Positions 34,789 through 43,728 of a stretch of 64,000 bases of DNA are shown here, one piece after another. The DNA comes from Giardia muris (lineage: Eukaryota > Fornicata > Diplomonadida > Hexamitidae): the NCBI GenBank assembly GCA_006247105.1, contig CM016929.1, forward strand, positions 1,070,338 to 1,134,337. The letters run 5' to 3'. A model generated the notes under the pieces. That model was given only the letters and a program-made list of their open reading frames with translations, searched no databases and was not told the DNA's origin. A program made the translations under genes and the position numbers. The number at the start of each line of letters is the position of its first letter. Position 1 is the first letter of the stretch.

Positions 34789-37560
34789 TTACGATAGCCT
34801 CGAGGTAAGGCGTCTCCGAAGCTGTTCTGTTGGAGCGGCCTTGAGAAGTGCTTCCTGACCTGTCTTAAGGAGGGACGATGGGGTCTGAGCTAATCCAAGA
34901 CCCGCTCCCATTCCAACAACAGCTCCTAAGTCCAATTCTTCGAAGTCCTTAGCGGTCTTCAAGGCCAGTAACAACTTCCCGGCCGCCGCTTGCTGGAGAG
35001 CCAATCCACGCAAGTCCTTTGGATGATACACGTGCGTAATACACCAAACACACGCATAGAACGCGTTCTGACCCGCGGTCAGGCGCCGGTTAAGATCGGG
35101 AGTCGTGAGAAGCATCAGGAAGCAGTCCGCACCGGATGCATCGCAATCCCGGACCCGGTCGTTTGCATACTCATCTCCCTTGCTTTTCTCGACCCGGTGT
35201 GCGTATTCCTCCTCCAACACACTCCCTGCTGCCCTCACGGCCGTCTCAATGCGCCCCATTTCAGCGTCATCTGTCAGAGAATAGACGTAACTAAACACCT
35301 CAAGGAGGAACTCAAGAGCAGGCTGAATACACTCCTGAGCATGCAAGGAGGCGCGGAACGACTGCTGCCCGCGTCCAAACGCATAGAGACAACCCGTACG
35401 CGTCGCAAAGCTCATGAAATCGGCGAGGTCGTAGGATTGGCTCTCAATGATCTTAGCGACTTCAACTGCGGCTTTAAAACGTCGTACGAAGCGACCAGCA
35501 GCCTCGGAAGAACGCAATATGTCCTCCGGGCCCTCCCGAATGGCCGAGACGATGTCTGTAAGGAAGGTCACATCCTGGGTCTCAACAGCCGTGATCCATG
35601 GATCTGATGCATAGACGAACTTCCCATAGAGGGCAAAGCCAGTGTCAACGCTATAAGGTAATACGGCACGCGCCGTCAGACGACTGAGATACCTATCCCC
35701 ATTGTCCATGAGCGTTGCGAGCTCCATCAAAGCCACGGCAGTACGTGGTCGTGACGCAAACCCCGCCATTCGCGAAAGAATGAGGCACTCATCCGCCGTA
35801 ATGGTCTTCTTCAGGGCAAGCGCCTCTGTACGCTTGGCCAGGAGGCCTGCATAGAGTTTCGAAAAGGTCTCCTTCTCCACCGCAAGCTCTTCGGCTGTGA
35901 GGCCGAACCTGGACTTCGGGTTGTTGGGTTCCTTGTCCATCTTTTCGGCACGTTCTAGTATCTCATTCTCGTCCAATGGGGTATTCAGATAGAGCTTCCT
36001 AGTGCACTCATGATCCGACTCGGTGGATAGGGTGACCAGCCCATCCTCAACTCCCACGTAATCCTTAACGATCGAGCAGCACTCATCCACGGGCGGGTCT
36101 GGTAAGGCTATCAGAAGGGCGCCATATTGGCAAACAAAGGCGGACTCCGTGGTTACGTTCTTCTTCAACTCGCATAAGACGTCGTCCGCCAGACCCTCCA
36201 CCGATGATAAAAGGCGAGCAACATAGCGCGCTAAGCCTGCGGCCGGGTAATTCTTTCCACGAGCCTCAAGGCAAGCAAGAGCTTCCGCCTTCAGGGCTTC
36301 CCGATTCCGCGCCAAGGCTGCTAAGCGTGCACGGAGAGTCACCACAAAATACTCGGACGGACCTTGGAAATCCTTGGTTGCGTTGAGGCAGCTAAGAGCA
36401 CTATCACTGGGACTAGTAAATCCACGAGCAACATGACCCACGAAGGCGTCATATAGCAAGGCATACAGAGGCGCATGCTCGAGAAGTAATGACGAATCAT
36501 CAGCGGTTAGAAGGAGATTCGGCTTGAAGGAGGAAACGTCAATGTCCCCGTCCCCATGTAAGCGTACATACTCCCGAAAGACCTCCTCATAGATGGATAG
36601 GTCCATGGGATTCTTAGAAAAGCGGAGACGAAGAGCCGTCCAGTATTCAACCCGGGCATCGGTTGCACGCTTGTACTCCGCATATGCTTGCAGCACCTGA
36701 TCCCGATCGAAGCATTTCCGAGTCCCTCCGATCGCGGAGACCTTCTTGTCGAAAGAGGCAAGAAGTCTTGCATAAAGCTCGGGTTCAGGCCGACATTGCG
36801 CAATGACGCGAAGCTTCTCGACGAGCGACACGGTAACCTCATGCCAAGGGAGACGATAAAGACTCACATCACGGTGAGCGGCGGATTCCGCTAAGCTCTC
36901 GTTTGCGGCCCTATGGAGCGCGGAGTAGATCGGATCCAGGTCCTGAAGCATTTCGGAGCACTTTTCTTGTGCATAGTGCATGAGGTAGCGCGTGGCATAG
37001 GCGTAGCGGAGAAGCTGTGCCGTCGACCCGGATGTGAGGGCCTTGAGAAGGCCAAGAAGCTGTTCATGGCATTTCTTGTAGTCCTGACTGTGATAGTAGA
37101 GCGTGGCGAGGTCTCGGTTGAGGACAGCGACGTTAGGGGCGACCACGAGAGCCTTCTTGAGGTATTCGATGGCGCGTCCTTCAAGGCGGTCACTACGACA
37201 TGCAATGCTGGCAATGTGATAGGGCATATAAAGACCCGAATTGCCAGCTGGTATTTGCGCTATCGCCCGCTCAATATAGTTCCATCCCTCGACGCGTGCT
37301 TGGTCTAAGGCGGTGCGTTCCGGAGCGTCGGGGAGAAATTCCCGGGCCAGTTTCGGTGGGAACGAGCAGAGGGCGATCCCCTTCATGCAAAGAACGTCGG
37401 GGTTGTTTGGGTGGCGCTCAAGTAGGGACACCGCGTCTGTGTAAAGTGGACCATATGCCCCGTTGTCGTAGTGCTGGTAGAGGGTGAGGAGAGCCTTCGC
37501 GTCCTTGCGTGACATCTCCTGCTCGTGGGAGCGGGTATTATGCCTCCGGTTCCTGCTCAT
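34789..37560 (-). CDS. NAA15: NatA N-terminal acetyltransferase auxiliary subunit NAA15
   Basis: 923 residues, close to the roughly 860 of other NAA15/Nat1 proteins. The protein is made of TPR-like helical pairs throughout. The N-terminal blocks are recognisable, e.g. ALLTLYQHYDNGAYGPLYTD, PDVLCMKGIALCSF and RAIEYLKKALVVAPNVAVLN followed by RDLATLYYHSQDYKKC. NAA15 wraps around the catalytic NAA10 and anchors it to ribosomes for co-translational N-terminal acetylation. The N-terminus begins with a basic patch (MSRNRRHNTRSH). Its ATG lies only six bases after the SLX1 stop on the same strand, so its promoter must sit inside SLX1 or the two share a transcript. Confidence 0.8.
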   Translation of the reverse strand: MSRNRRHNTRSHEQEMSRKDAKALLTLYQHYDNGAYGPLYTDAVSLLERHPNNPDVLCMKGIALCSFPPKLAREFLPDAPERTALDQARVEGWNYIERAIAQIPAGNSGLYMPYHIASIACRSDRLEGRAIEYLKKALVVAPNVAVLNRDLATLYYHSQDYKKCHEQLLGLLKALTSGSTAQLLRYAYATRYLMHYAQEKCSEMLQDLDPIYSALHRAANESLAESAAHRDVSLYRLPWHEVTVSLVEKLRVIAQCRPEPELYARLLASFDKKVSAIGGTRKCFDRDQVLQAYAEYKRATDARVEYWTALRLRFSKNPMDLSIYEEVFREYVRLHGDGDIDVSSFKPNLLLTADDSSLLLEHAPLYALLYDAFVGHVARGFTSPSDSALSCLNATKDFQGPSEYFVVTLRARLAALARNREALKAEALACLEARGKNYPAAGLARYVARLLSSVEGLADDVLCELKKNVTTESAFVCQYGALLIALPDPPVDECCSIVKDYVGVEDGLVTLSTESDHECTRKLYLNTPLDENEILERAEKMDKEPNNPKSRFGLTAEELAVEKETFSKLYAGLLAKRTEALALKKTITADECLILSRMAGFASRPRTAVALMELATLMDNGDRYLSRLTARAVLPYSVDTGFALYGKFVYASDPWITAVETQDVTFLTDIVSAIREGPEDILRSSEAAGRFVRRFKAAVEVAKIIESQSYDLADFMSFATRTGCLYAFGRGQQSFRASLHAQECIQPALEFLLEVFSYVYSLTDDAEMGRIETAVRAAGSVLEEEYAHRVEKSKGDEYANDRVRDCDASGADCFLMLLTTPDLNRRLTAGQNAFYACVWCITHVYHPKDLRGLALQQAAAGKLLLALKTAKDFEELDLGAVVGMGAGLGLAQTPSSLLKTGQEALLKAAPTEQLRRRLTSRLS

Positions 37561-37566
37561 GTTTTT

Positions 37567-38568
37567 CTATTCGAGGGCTCTAGGAGAAAGGTCTTGGTCT
37601 GTGATATCGATGACGCTTGGAGAGGTGGGTGGGAGGCGCACCTGTGGTGTCGAGACGAAGGAGAGGCCAGGGTGTGTAGGGGTCTGGTCAGAAATCGAGA
37701 TGACTTCCGTCGAGGAGGGTCGGTCGGATGATTTGGAGAGATCATCGCTAGTAGTTGGGGAGGGGCTGGAGATGAGAGGTGCGTCTGGAGAGTTCGGTCC
37801 GGCTTGTCTTTCCTCTACTAATCGTTTGGTACAATTACGCAGAAGATCTTGCCATGTTAGGGAACGACCGCAAAGTGGACAAGGGCCTTGATTCGGAAGC
37901 AGGTGATCCGGGTCCGATAGTTTTCGAGCAAGACAGGACATACAGAAGAAGCTTTGACATGTCGGGCATTGTAGACGGACTTTATGTACCTCCTTCCTAC
38001 AGAGAGGACAGTTAGTATTGAGAGAGGTATGAGTCGATGCATATACCTCCTCTGGGACTACGTCCCATCCGGGTTCCACTTGTACCGAACTCGGGTCATC
38101 CATAAGATAGACTGGCATTGTTCCGATGAGGGCTTGTCTCAACGGTTCCACTAGTCCATGGTCAAACGCTACCACATAGAGCGGCTGTTGTGCGTAAGGT
38201 GGATTCGTCAAGAGGACGAGCAGTACATTGAGGGTGCTCGTGATCGTCCGCGGCATGGCAAGCGCACGCGTTGTCCCAGGATAACAGAGCTTATTTGCAT
38301 ACTGACTCTTTGTAGGGTAAGTCCAGATGAACTCGAACTTGAGTGCGGCGATCTTCGTCGGGAAGCCGCCAACAAACAGGACCATTCGCCACGGCCCACG
38401 TCTTGCAGTGCGCTTCGCACCCCCTGCAATCTCCTTGTTATGCTGCCGGAGACGAGTCTGTGGATGGTTCGTAAAGCCAATATAGCAGGATCCGCGCTTC
38501 TCGTACTCCGGATTCGTACTAACGAGGCAGTAGCACGCGTATAGTCCTTTTGGACCAGATATAAGCAT
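37567..38568 (-). CDS. SLX1: SLX1 structure-specific endonuclease subunit
   Basis: 333 residues. The GIY-YIG nuclease domain spans about 5-90: GLYACYCL (8-15), SCYIGFTNHP (27-36), RLRQHN (39-44) with the catalytic arginine, and the metal-binding Glu79 in KFEFIW. A C-terminal RING/PHD-like finger follows (CPLC at 187, CPTC at 201, FFCMSC at 207, CPLC at 230), as in all SLX1 proteins. The tail after about 250 is Ser/Pro/Thr-rich and not conserved. SLX1 cuts branched DNA and Holliday junctions together with SLX4. That is of interest in a genome with gene conversion among surface protein copies, though no link is shown here. It starts 18 bases from a divergent gene. Confidence 0.92.
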   Translation of the reverse strand: MLISGPKGLYACYCLVSTNPEYEKRGSCYIGFTNHPQTRLRQHNKEIAGGAKRTARRGPWRMVLFVGGFPTKIAALKFEFIWTYPTKSQYANKLCYPGTTRALAMPRTITSTLNVLLVLLTNPPYAQQPLYVVAFDHGLVEPLRQALIGTMPVYLMDDPSSVQVEPGWDVVPEEVYASTHTSLNTNCPLCRKEVHKVRLQCPTCQSFFCMSCLARKLSDPDHLLPNQGPCPLCGRSLTWQDLLRNCTKRLVEERQAGPNSPDAPLISSPSPTTSDDLSKSSDRPSSTEVISISDQTPTHPGLSFVSTPQVRLPPTSPSVIDITDQDLSPRALE

Positions 38569-38586
38569 CTCTTGAGCCGTAGAAAA
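38569..38586. promoter_or_regulatory. 18-base bidirectional promoter, SLX1 / coiled-coil gene
   Basis: Only 18 bases lie between the divergent ATGs of SLX1 (38568) and the plus-strand gene (38587). The plus-strand side has AGAAAA directly before the ATG. At least part of both promoters must therefore overlap or lie within coding sequence. Confidence 0.45.
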
Positions 38587-39075
38587 ATGTCTTCCTCCAG
38601 TTTCGACCCCTTGTCCGAACTAGTTCATAGACTCCTATTCCAGTTCACCTTCGAGCTTGATAACTGCTTCGAGGGTATGACCTTCCGTATTACAGACCCC
38701 CATGTGGAAGGGACCTCCAGCTATATAAGCTTCGGAATGCGGTTCCCACCAGACGAATATGCCCAGATGAGGCTACCAACACGAGGGGAGAATGTCCTCC
38801 AGGTACCTGAGCGGATGCTTAGCGCCGCCGAGAATGGTGGTCGAACCTTCCAGGAAAGCCTTCAGGACATCCGTCGACGCTTGAGAGAGCTTCCTTTGAG
38901 CTGCTTTGCCGTCCCAGACGTGGATTTGGATGCTCTTCGCCGCGAAAACGTGGCAGCTGAGGCGGAGTTGCAGGATGAGCTTCGGCAAACACGGGAGCTT
39001 GCAGATACTCTCCGTTCATATCGAGCAAGCCTTGCTCGGGCTCGCCTTTCTGCCCTTTCTCACGATGCTAGATAG
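38587..39075 (+). CDS. Small coiled-coil protein of unknown function
   Basis: 162 residues from the ATG at 38587, which follows an A-rich run; the in-frame TTG at 38572 is less likely. The N-terminal half is a mixed alpha/beta-looking segment (SELVHRLLFQFTFELDNCFEGMTFRITDP). The C-terminal half, from about residue 110, is Leu/Arg/Glu-rich with heptad-like spacing and should form a coiled coil. A short helical start plus coiled coil vaguely recalls kinetochore Mis12-type subunits, but I see no decisive motif. The stop is a TAG; the next gene follows in the same frame 52 bases on with no other stop between. Confidence 0.6.
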   Translation: MSSSSFDPLSELVHRLLFQFTFELDNCFEGMTFRITDPHVEGTSSYISFGMRFPPDEYAQMRLPTRGENVLQVPERMLSAAENGGRTFQESLQDIRRRLRELPLSCFAVPDVDLDALRRENVAAEAELQDELRQTRELADTLRSYRASLARARLSALSHDAR

Positions 39076-39126
39076 TCACTGTTCTATGGCTATGTCCAGG
39101 TACGAAGCCGTTCTTATAGTGCTTTC

Positions 39127-42100
39127 TTGCTTCTACAGACTCAAAAAGAAGCAAATCCAGCCGCTCAGGCAAACTTCCAGCTCGTCGTCGACTTCTACAA
39201 CAATAGCCATGCGGTCTACAACCTCAATTACAATTCCCTCAATCGAGAGAAGTACAACCGTGTCAAGGTCGAGGAAGACCGTTCTCCTGGAGACTGCGCC
39301 GTCTGTAACGTCAAGTACGAGAACTACAAACTCCACGTCAGCAGCGCCGACCATCTGAAGAACTACCGAAACTACATGGCGCAGGTGTCGGGCCTGACGG
39401 AGAACGGAGAGTCAAATGCGATGATTGACGAGCTTCGCTACCTCTCTCTCCAATTCGAGCGGATCTCCGCAATCGGGGTTCAGCTCTCGTCAATCGTCTC
39501 GACGATCGCTGCAGAGCTCGGTTGCAGTTATGAGTTCGTTGCGGAGATTGTCAACGATCTACTGAAGGCGACTGGAGGAGACATCGTCATCGACGTCTCA
39601 GATATCCCACGAGCGATTTCCCCGAACTGCAAGACGAACGCGTATTTGAAGTGGCGAGAGGACTCCTCTCAGCGGCGCCAGCTGTCATTCGAGCAGCTCC
39701 TGACGGGCAGTGGTTCTCGAAAGACTGGCTACAAGCGGATTAAGGCCTCGGCAGGGTCGATCCTTCTGACAGGTTTGATGCTCGATATCAACCGCATCAA
39801 GTGGGTTCGGAACACCATTCTTGCGCGCTATCAGAGAGCCAATGGAATGGAACCCACGATTGCTGCCTCCGCCACGGGGAACCTCGTATCAACGGCCGAG
39901 AACGGGAGTTACTACCTCTTCCCGCGACTTCCGACGGAGCAGGAGTACGTCGTTCCGAAGCTTGTCATCGATCCCCGCACTCACACTCAGTTCCTCTTCG
40001 AAGAGGAGGACTTCACACAGCTCATCCGCGTTAGTATGGCGGCTGTCCTTTGGAGAGCGTACGCAGGCGACGAAGAGTCTCCAAAGGGCGGTTCAAAAGA
40101 CACGTTGCGCCTCGGAAAGCATACGATCAGCAATTGCAAGACGGATTACACTCTACCTCCGCACCTCCAACACCGCTCGACGATGGGCCTTGACGAATAC
40201 GTCTCGGACGACGAGCTCGACTGCCAACAGACTCGGGTGATTCGGCGGCTCTGTGACGAGACCCCAATCCTTTCGGGCGCTAGGTATATCCACGCGACAG
40301 CAGAGCAGAAACGACTTCGTCACGAGTGCTATCTTGCTCGTGTCCATAGCCACCAACAAGGAACCGAGACGGGTCCGATCGATGGCGGGGAGGAAGAGTT
40401 TGATGACGAACTGAATCCTGGCCTTCGACGAGGGCGATCTGAGGGCCGTCTGTATCATGTTCCTCCGATTACGGGACTTGACTTCAAGCTTCTTCGTCAG
40501 GACGTCCTCGACGTCGAGCTGGGACATGTGCCCCAACATGGGATGTTAGTACGCCTGGCTAAAAGCCTCCTTGAAGTCCGAGAACAACGCTCAATTCGGG
40601 ACGAGGAGCTTGTTCAAATGGCCAATACTCTCTTCAAGGAAGGAGAGCTTGAGGGTGTATTCACATCGAAGACTGCCGAATGGCTCAGGAGGCGGATGTC
40701 TGAAGGTGCGGGCCGCCGTCCCGTCGAGGAAGGCTCTGACGAGCACTCGAACGAACTCGACACGTGTGACGCACGTCTATCTCGGACAAGTCGTCTCCAG
40801 ATCCCTCGCCTTTACTGGTTTGATCAAGCAAAAGGCCGAATGTACGTTGAAGGTTTCAACGACCTCGAGGATGCCTTTGCCCAGCGAGGCTCTGATCGGA
40901 GCGGATTTGACGCCGGTAAGCTTAACGCGATTGAGTTTTCTAGAGCTTATGCCCGGGCTGCTGAGCGGGCTCTTCTGAACGGGCAGAGCGAAATCTCCTT
41001 TGTTGATCGTGACGCATCGGGAGCGCTTCTCGATCGCCAGGCATACGAGAGCACTGACCGCTCGATTCTTGCGAGCCTCCTTGGTCAAGCAACCGAGAAG
41101 AGCATTATGGAGAGGGCACGTCCGAGTGCGCTTGCAGGTGGGACTTCCTGTGGTGGGCACCAGCAGACGACTATGGGATATAATGACTGTGTCCAACGGA
41201 TCCTTACAGCGATTCCTGCAGCCCGTGTCGATTATGGGATGCTCCGAGCACTTGCCTCCATCCCACTCGACGTCCTCCAGGCCATCCTTTCGAACTGCCT
41301 CGTGATTTCGGGGCTGGCCACTGCTCCCTTCGTCATCAATAACCTGACGGAGGTCGTGAGCGTCATCCCTGATGTCGTTCACGGAGCTCATTCTCGATCT
41401 CTCGAGGACGATATCAACTGCATTGCCCTTCTTCAGGACGAGCGGAATGGGGCCCAGGTCATCGCCGATGGCTCGGATGTCTCAACAGGAATGGGGCCCA
41501 TCGCTTTCAGTGCTCTCGGGACGGCGGTGAAGCAATATGGGCTATCCGGACTTGGAGCCGCCCCGGGATATGCGGACCTCCAGGTCGGAAGGCCTACCGA
41601 TGCCGGAAGAGCAGATGCAGTCGTCGTCACAGACGCCCTGATGACGACCGTCTCAGCCCAGCTCGAAGCGCGACGGGCTGGATCGTGTCCAGACTACTTC
41701 ACTTCTTTCCGAAGCGTCCTCACGGATGAGACGTACTCTGGTTCGACCATCATGCGGATCGCCCGATCAAACTCTGTCGCAGCTCCGACACGCATCCAGC
41801 TTGAGGAGGACATGATCAGCCTCCAACTTCTGGCGGGGATGACGGACGATGCTATCGATACGAGCCTTCTCGCTTCTGAGACGGAGCATCTGGTGACAAC
41901 TGGGCATCCGAAGAACCTCGAGCGATACAACAGTGTCCGGGAGACAGCAATCCTTGAGCATGGCATTGATGTTCGGCCGTCGTACGTCACTGTCAATGGC
42001 CAACAACAGCTCAGAGTGACTCGCTATGCTGCCCCGATCCTCTCCCACTTCAACCAGATCGATCCCGGAGCTCCGTTCTTCTCTCCAAAGCACTACGACA

Positions 42101-42621
42101 CGATGATTCCTGTCTCAGACTCGATCTGCAGTGCTATCTATTCGGGTCTCATTCCTTCGTACACTGGGACCTCTCGCTTCCTCGAGCAGGTCTCGGACCT
42201 CTGGAAGGGAAGTGCCGATGCCTTCCTTGGGAGTTGCGCCAGTGTCTCATCTGTCTATAGTGATCAGTCCTTCTACTCGATCAAGATCATTGACCCCTCG
42301 ACGACGACTCTCATCGCCCTTGCGGCACGGGCCGAGGTTCTTCGTCGGAAGGCTGCTCTGAGTGCTCCGGGCTTCAACGAGACGAAGGGGATGGTCCCAC
42401 TCCGTCATGACTGCCGATCTCTCTGGAGGAGCACCGGGGCCTGTCCGATCGTCGTTATGGATCGAGAGGATAGGGAGGAACTTCTGGGGCGTCTTGGACG
42501 AACAGACTCCGACGGAGAGGACGCGGACTTCGACGAGATCAGTGCTCTTGGACCTTTTGATGCGACCCAGAGCGGAAAGCCTGACGTGTATCTGACCCAC
42601 ACATACCAGTTCGTGAACTAG
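39127..42621 (+). CDS. Large protein with N-terminal Dbf4-type zinc finger
   Basis: Up to 1164 residues. Near the start, PGDCAVCNVKYENYKLHVSSADHLKNY has the C-x2-C...H-x5-H layout and surrounding residues of a Dbf4-type finger. That is the zinc-binding unit of Dbf4, the activator of Cdc7 kinase. The remaining ~1080 residues are not recognised; they contain acidic stretches (EEEFDDELNP; DSDGEDADFDE near the end) and long Ser/Thr/Ala-rich parts. The protein is longer than typical Dbf4, so the function is open. The frame has no ATG before the finger; the first start-like codon is a TTG at 39127 and the first in-frame ATG lies just after the finger. Coding-like sequence clearly starts before it, so a short 5' exon or a non-standard start is likely. 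The stop overlaps AGTGAA. Confidence 0.6.
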   Translation: MLLQTQKEANPAAQANFQLVVDFYNNSHAVYNLNYNSLNREKYNRVKVEEDRSPGDCAVCNVKYENYKLHVSSADHLKNYRNYMAQVSGLTENGESNAMIDELRYLSLQFERISAIGVQLSSIVSTIAAELGCSYEFVAEIVNDLLKATGGDIVIDVSDIPRAISPNCKTNAYLKWREDSSQRRQLSFEQLLTGSGSRKTGYKRIKASAGSILLTGLMLDINRIKWVRNTILARYQRANGMEPTIAASATGNLVSTAENGSYYLFPRLPTEQEYVVPKLVIDPRTHTQFLFEEEDFTQLIRVSMAAVLWRAYAGDEESPKGGSKDTLRLGKHTISNCKTDYTLPPHLQHRSTMGLDEYVSDDELDCQQTRVIRRLCDETPILSGARYIHATAEQKRLRHECYLARVHSHQQGTETGPIDGGEEEFDDELNPGLRRGRSEGRLYHVPPITGLDFKLLRQDVLDVELGHVPQHGMLVRLAKSLLEVREQRSIRDEELVQMANTLFKEGELEGVFTSKTAEWLRRRMSEGAGRRPVEEGSDEHSNELDTCDARLSRTSRLQIPRLYWFDQAKGRMYVEGFNDLEDAFAQRGSDRSGFDAGKLNAIEFSRAYARAAERALLNGQSEISFVDRDASGALLDRQAYESTDRSILASLLGQATEKSIMERARPSALAGGTSCGGHQQTTMGYNDCVQRILTAIPAARVDYGMLRALASIPLDVLQAILSNCLVISGLATAPFVINNLTEVVSVIPDVVHGAHSRSLEDDINCIALLQDERNGAQVIADGSDVSTGMGPIAFSALGTAVKQYGLSGLGAAPGYADLQVGRPTDAGRADAVVVTDALMTTVSAQLEARRAGSCPDYFTSFRSVLTDETYSGSTIMRIARSNSVAAPTRIQLEEDMISLQLLAGMTDDAIDTSLLASETEHLVTTGHPKNLERYNSVRETAILEHGIDVRPSYVTVNGQQQLRVTRYAAPILSHFNQIDPGAPFFSPKHYDTMIPVSDSICSAIYSGLIPSYTGTSRFLEQVSDLWKGSADAFLGSCASVSSVYSDQSFYSIKIIDPSTTTLIALAARAEVLRRKAALSAPGFNETKGMVPLRHDCRSLWRSTGACPIVVMDREDREELLGRLGRTDSDGEDADFDEISALGPFDATQSGKPDVYLTHTYQFVN

Positions 42622-42625
42622 TGAA
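42620..42625 (+). terminator. AGTGAA poly(A) signal overlapping a stop codon
   Basis: The TAG stop at 42619-42621 shares two bases with AGTGAA, giving an almost zero-length 3' UTR before the signal. Confidence 0.6.
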
Positions 42626-42829
42626 CGCAGCCACAGGAGCCTTTGGGCGCGAGGGTGAAGTGAGGAATGTGAGGCTGCTCAAGCGGATCTCGGAGAAGGG
42701 TCAGGTCACGGCTTCGACGGTTCTGCCTCCTGGAAGAAGGACCATCTCTGCCCTCCCGGTCAAGATGGGGTAGTTCTCGCTTCCACTGCTGCAGATGATT
42801 GGTGGCTCGCGGGACGATCACGCCGCTTC

Positions 42830-43720
42830 AGTCGCGTGGCGGCGACCGTGAGGTGATTCCGTAACGCCTCTGGTGTGCTTGGTGCTATCTCCACTGGTAC
42901 AGGCGGTGTTCCTTGATCCGTCTGGCGAATGCGATTCTCTTCGTGCTTGGGACCTGTTATCCGGTCCTCTCAGTCGCGTGCACTGAAGATTCGGCTTCTG
43001 ACCTGTTCCATGCAATGAACGAGCATCTGTCCGGGTCGTGGCCCGAAACTCTCGTCTAAAGGCAAGTTGGTGAGAAGAGACGCTCATAACGACTCCTGCC
43101 CCTGCGGCTCCGCATAGAAGAGCGCTTAACGATCTTGAGATGATTGTGGGATGCCGCTATTACAAGCACAGTTACGCCAGAGGAGCAGAGACTCGCACTG
43201 CCATCTGATGTGATCCCCGGCTCCCTCATCAACCGCATCTCCGCTCAGGGAGGAGATGCCGGGTTTATGACCGTTGTAGGTGACATGGGTTTGTACGGCC
43301 ACCCGTTGTTGTCTTGAAGTCCAAGGTCGAGAAGTGTGCCTGGTGTAATCCTACGGTCTTCATCAGGGCCGTGGTCCTCATACCTTCAAGGTTGGCCGTA
43401 ACGGCCTTGGAGCTGTCTCTCTCAGTCCCATTCATCAACTCGGTGATTTCCTGAGCATCAAGCATCGACCTCCCCATCCCTCCCAGCTCCAGACCCCGAC
43501 CCCAATGGGAGAGAGAAGGCCCAGCCCACCTGTCACCTCCGGGCACCTTAGGGGATGAGGGGTGACTGTGTAGGATCCCTCGTCCCTCTCCAGAGAACGA
43601 GGAGATGAGCCTCTAACTTCACTTTCTGTCCTGCGCTCACCTTCCGGACTGATGGGCAGGACTGGAGACCCTCCACATGCTCGTTGAGGCAGCTGCCATC
43701 CAGAACTCGGATCGACCACT
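42830..43720 (-). pseudogene. Decayed ankyrin-repeat gene remnant
   Basis: About 1.1 kb (42622-43728) has no intact gene. On the minus strand, short pieces in different frames resemble ankyrin repeats of the abundant Giardia 21.1 type. One is SGVTVLVIAASHNHLKIVKRSSMRSR near 43100-43190, compared with the usual G-x-T-A-L-M-x-A-A-x-x-G/N-H pattern. Another is EGMRTTALMKTVGLHQAHF near 43330-43390. Frames are broken by stops and shifts. This fits a decaying ankyrin gene, perhaps once part of the kinase next to it. The matches are short, so chance cannot be excluded. Confidence 0.35.
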
Positions 43721-43728
43721 CTTCTGGG

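Noticed and set aside
39086..39138. Standard Giardia intron (GTATGT or CTATGT donor) at the zinc-finger gene
   Set aside because: A CTATGTC occurs at 39090, but splicing from it to the AG at 39138 does not restore the frame, and no CTRACACACAG acceptor is present.
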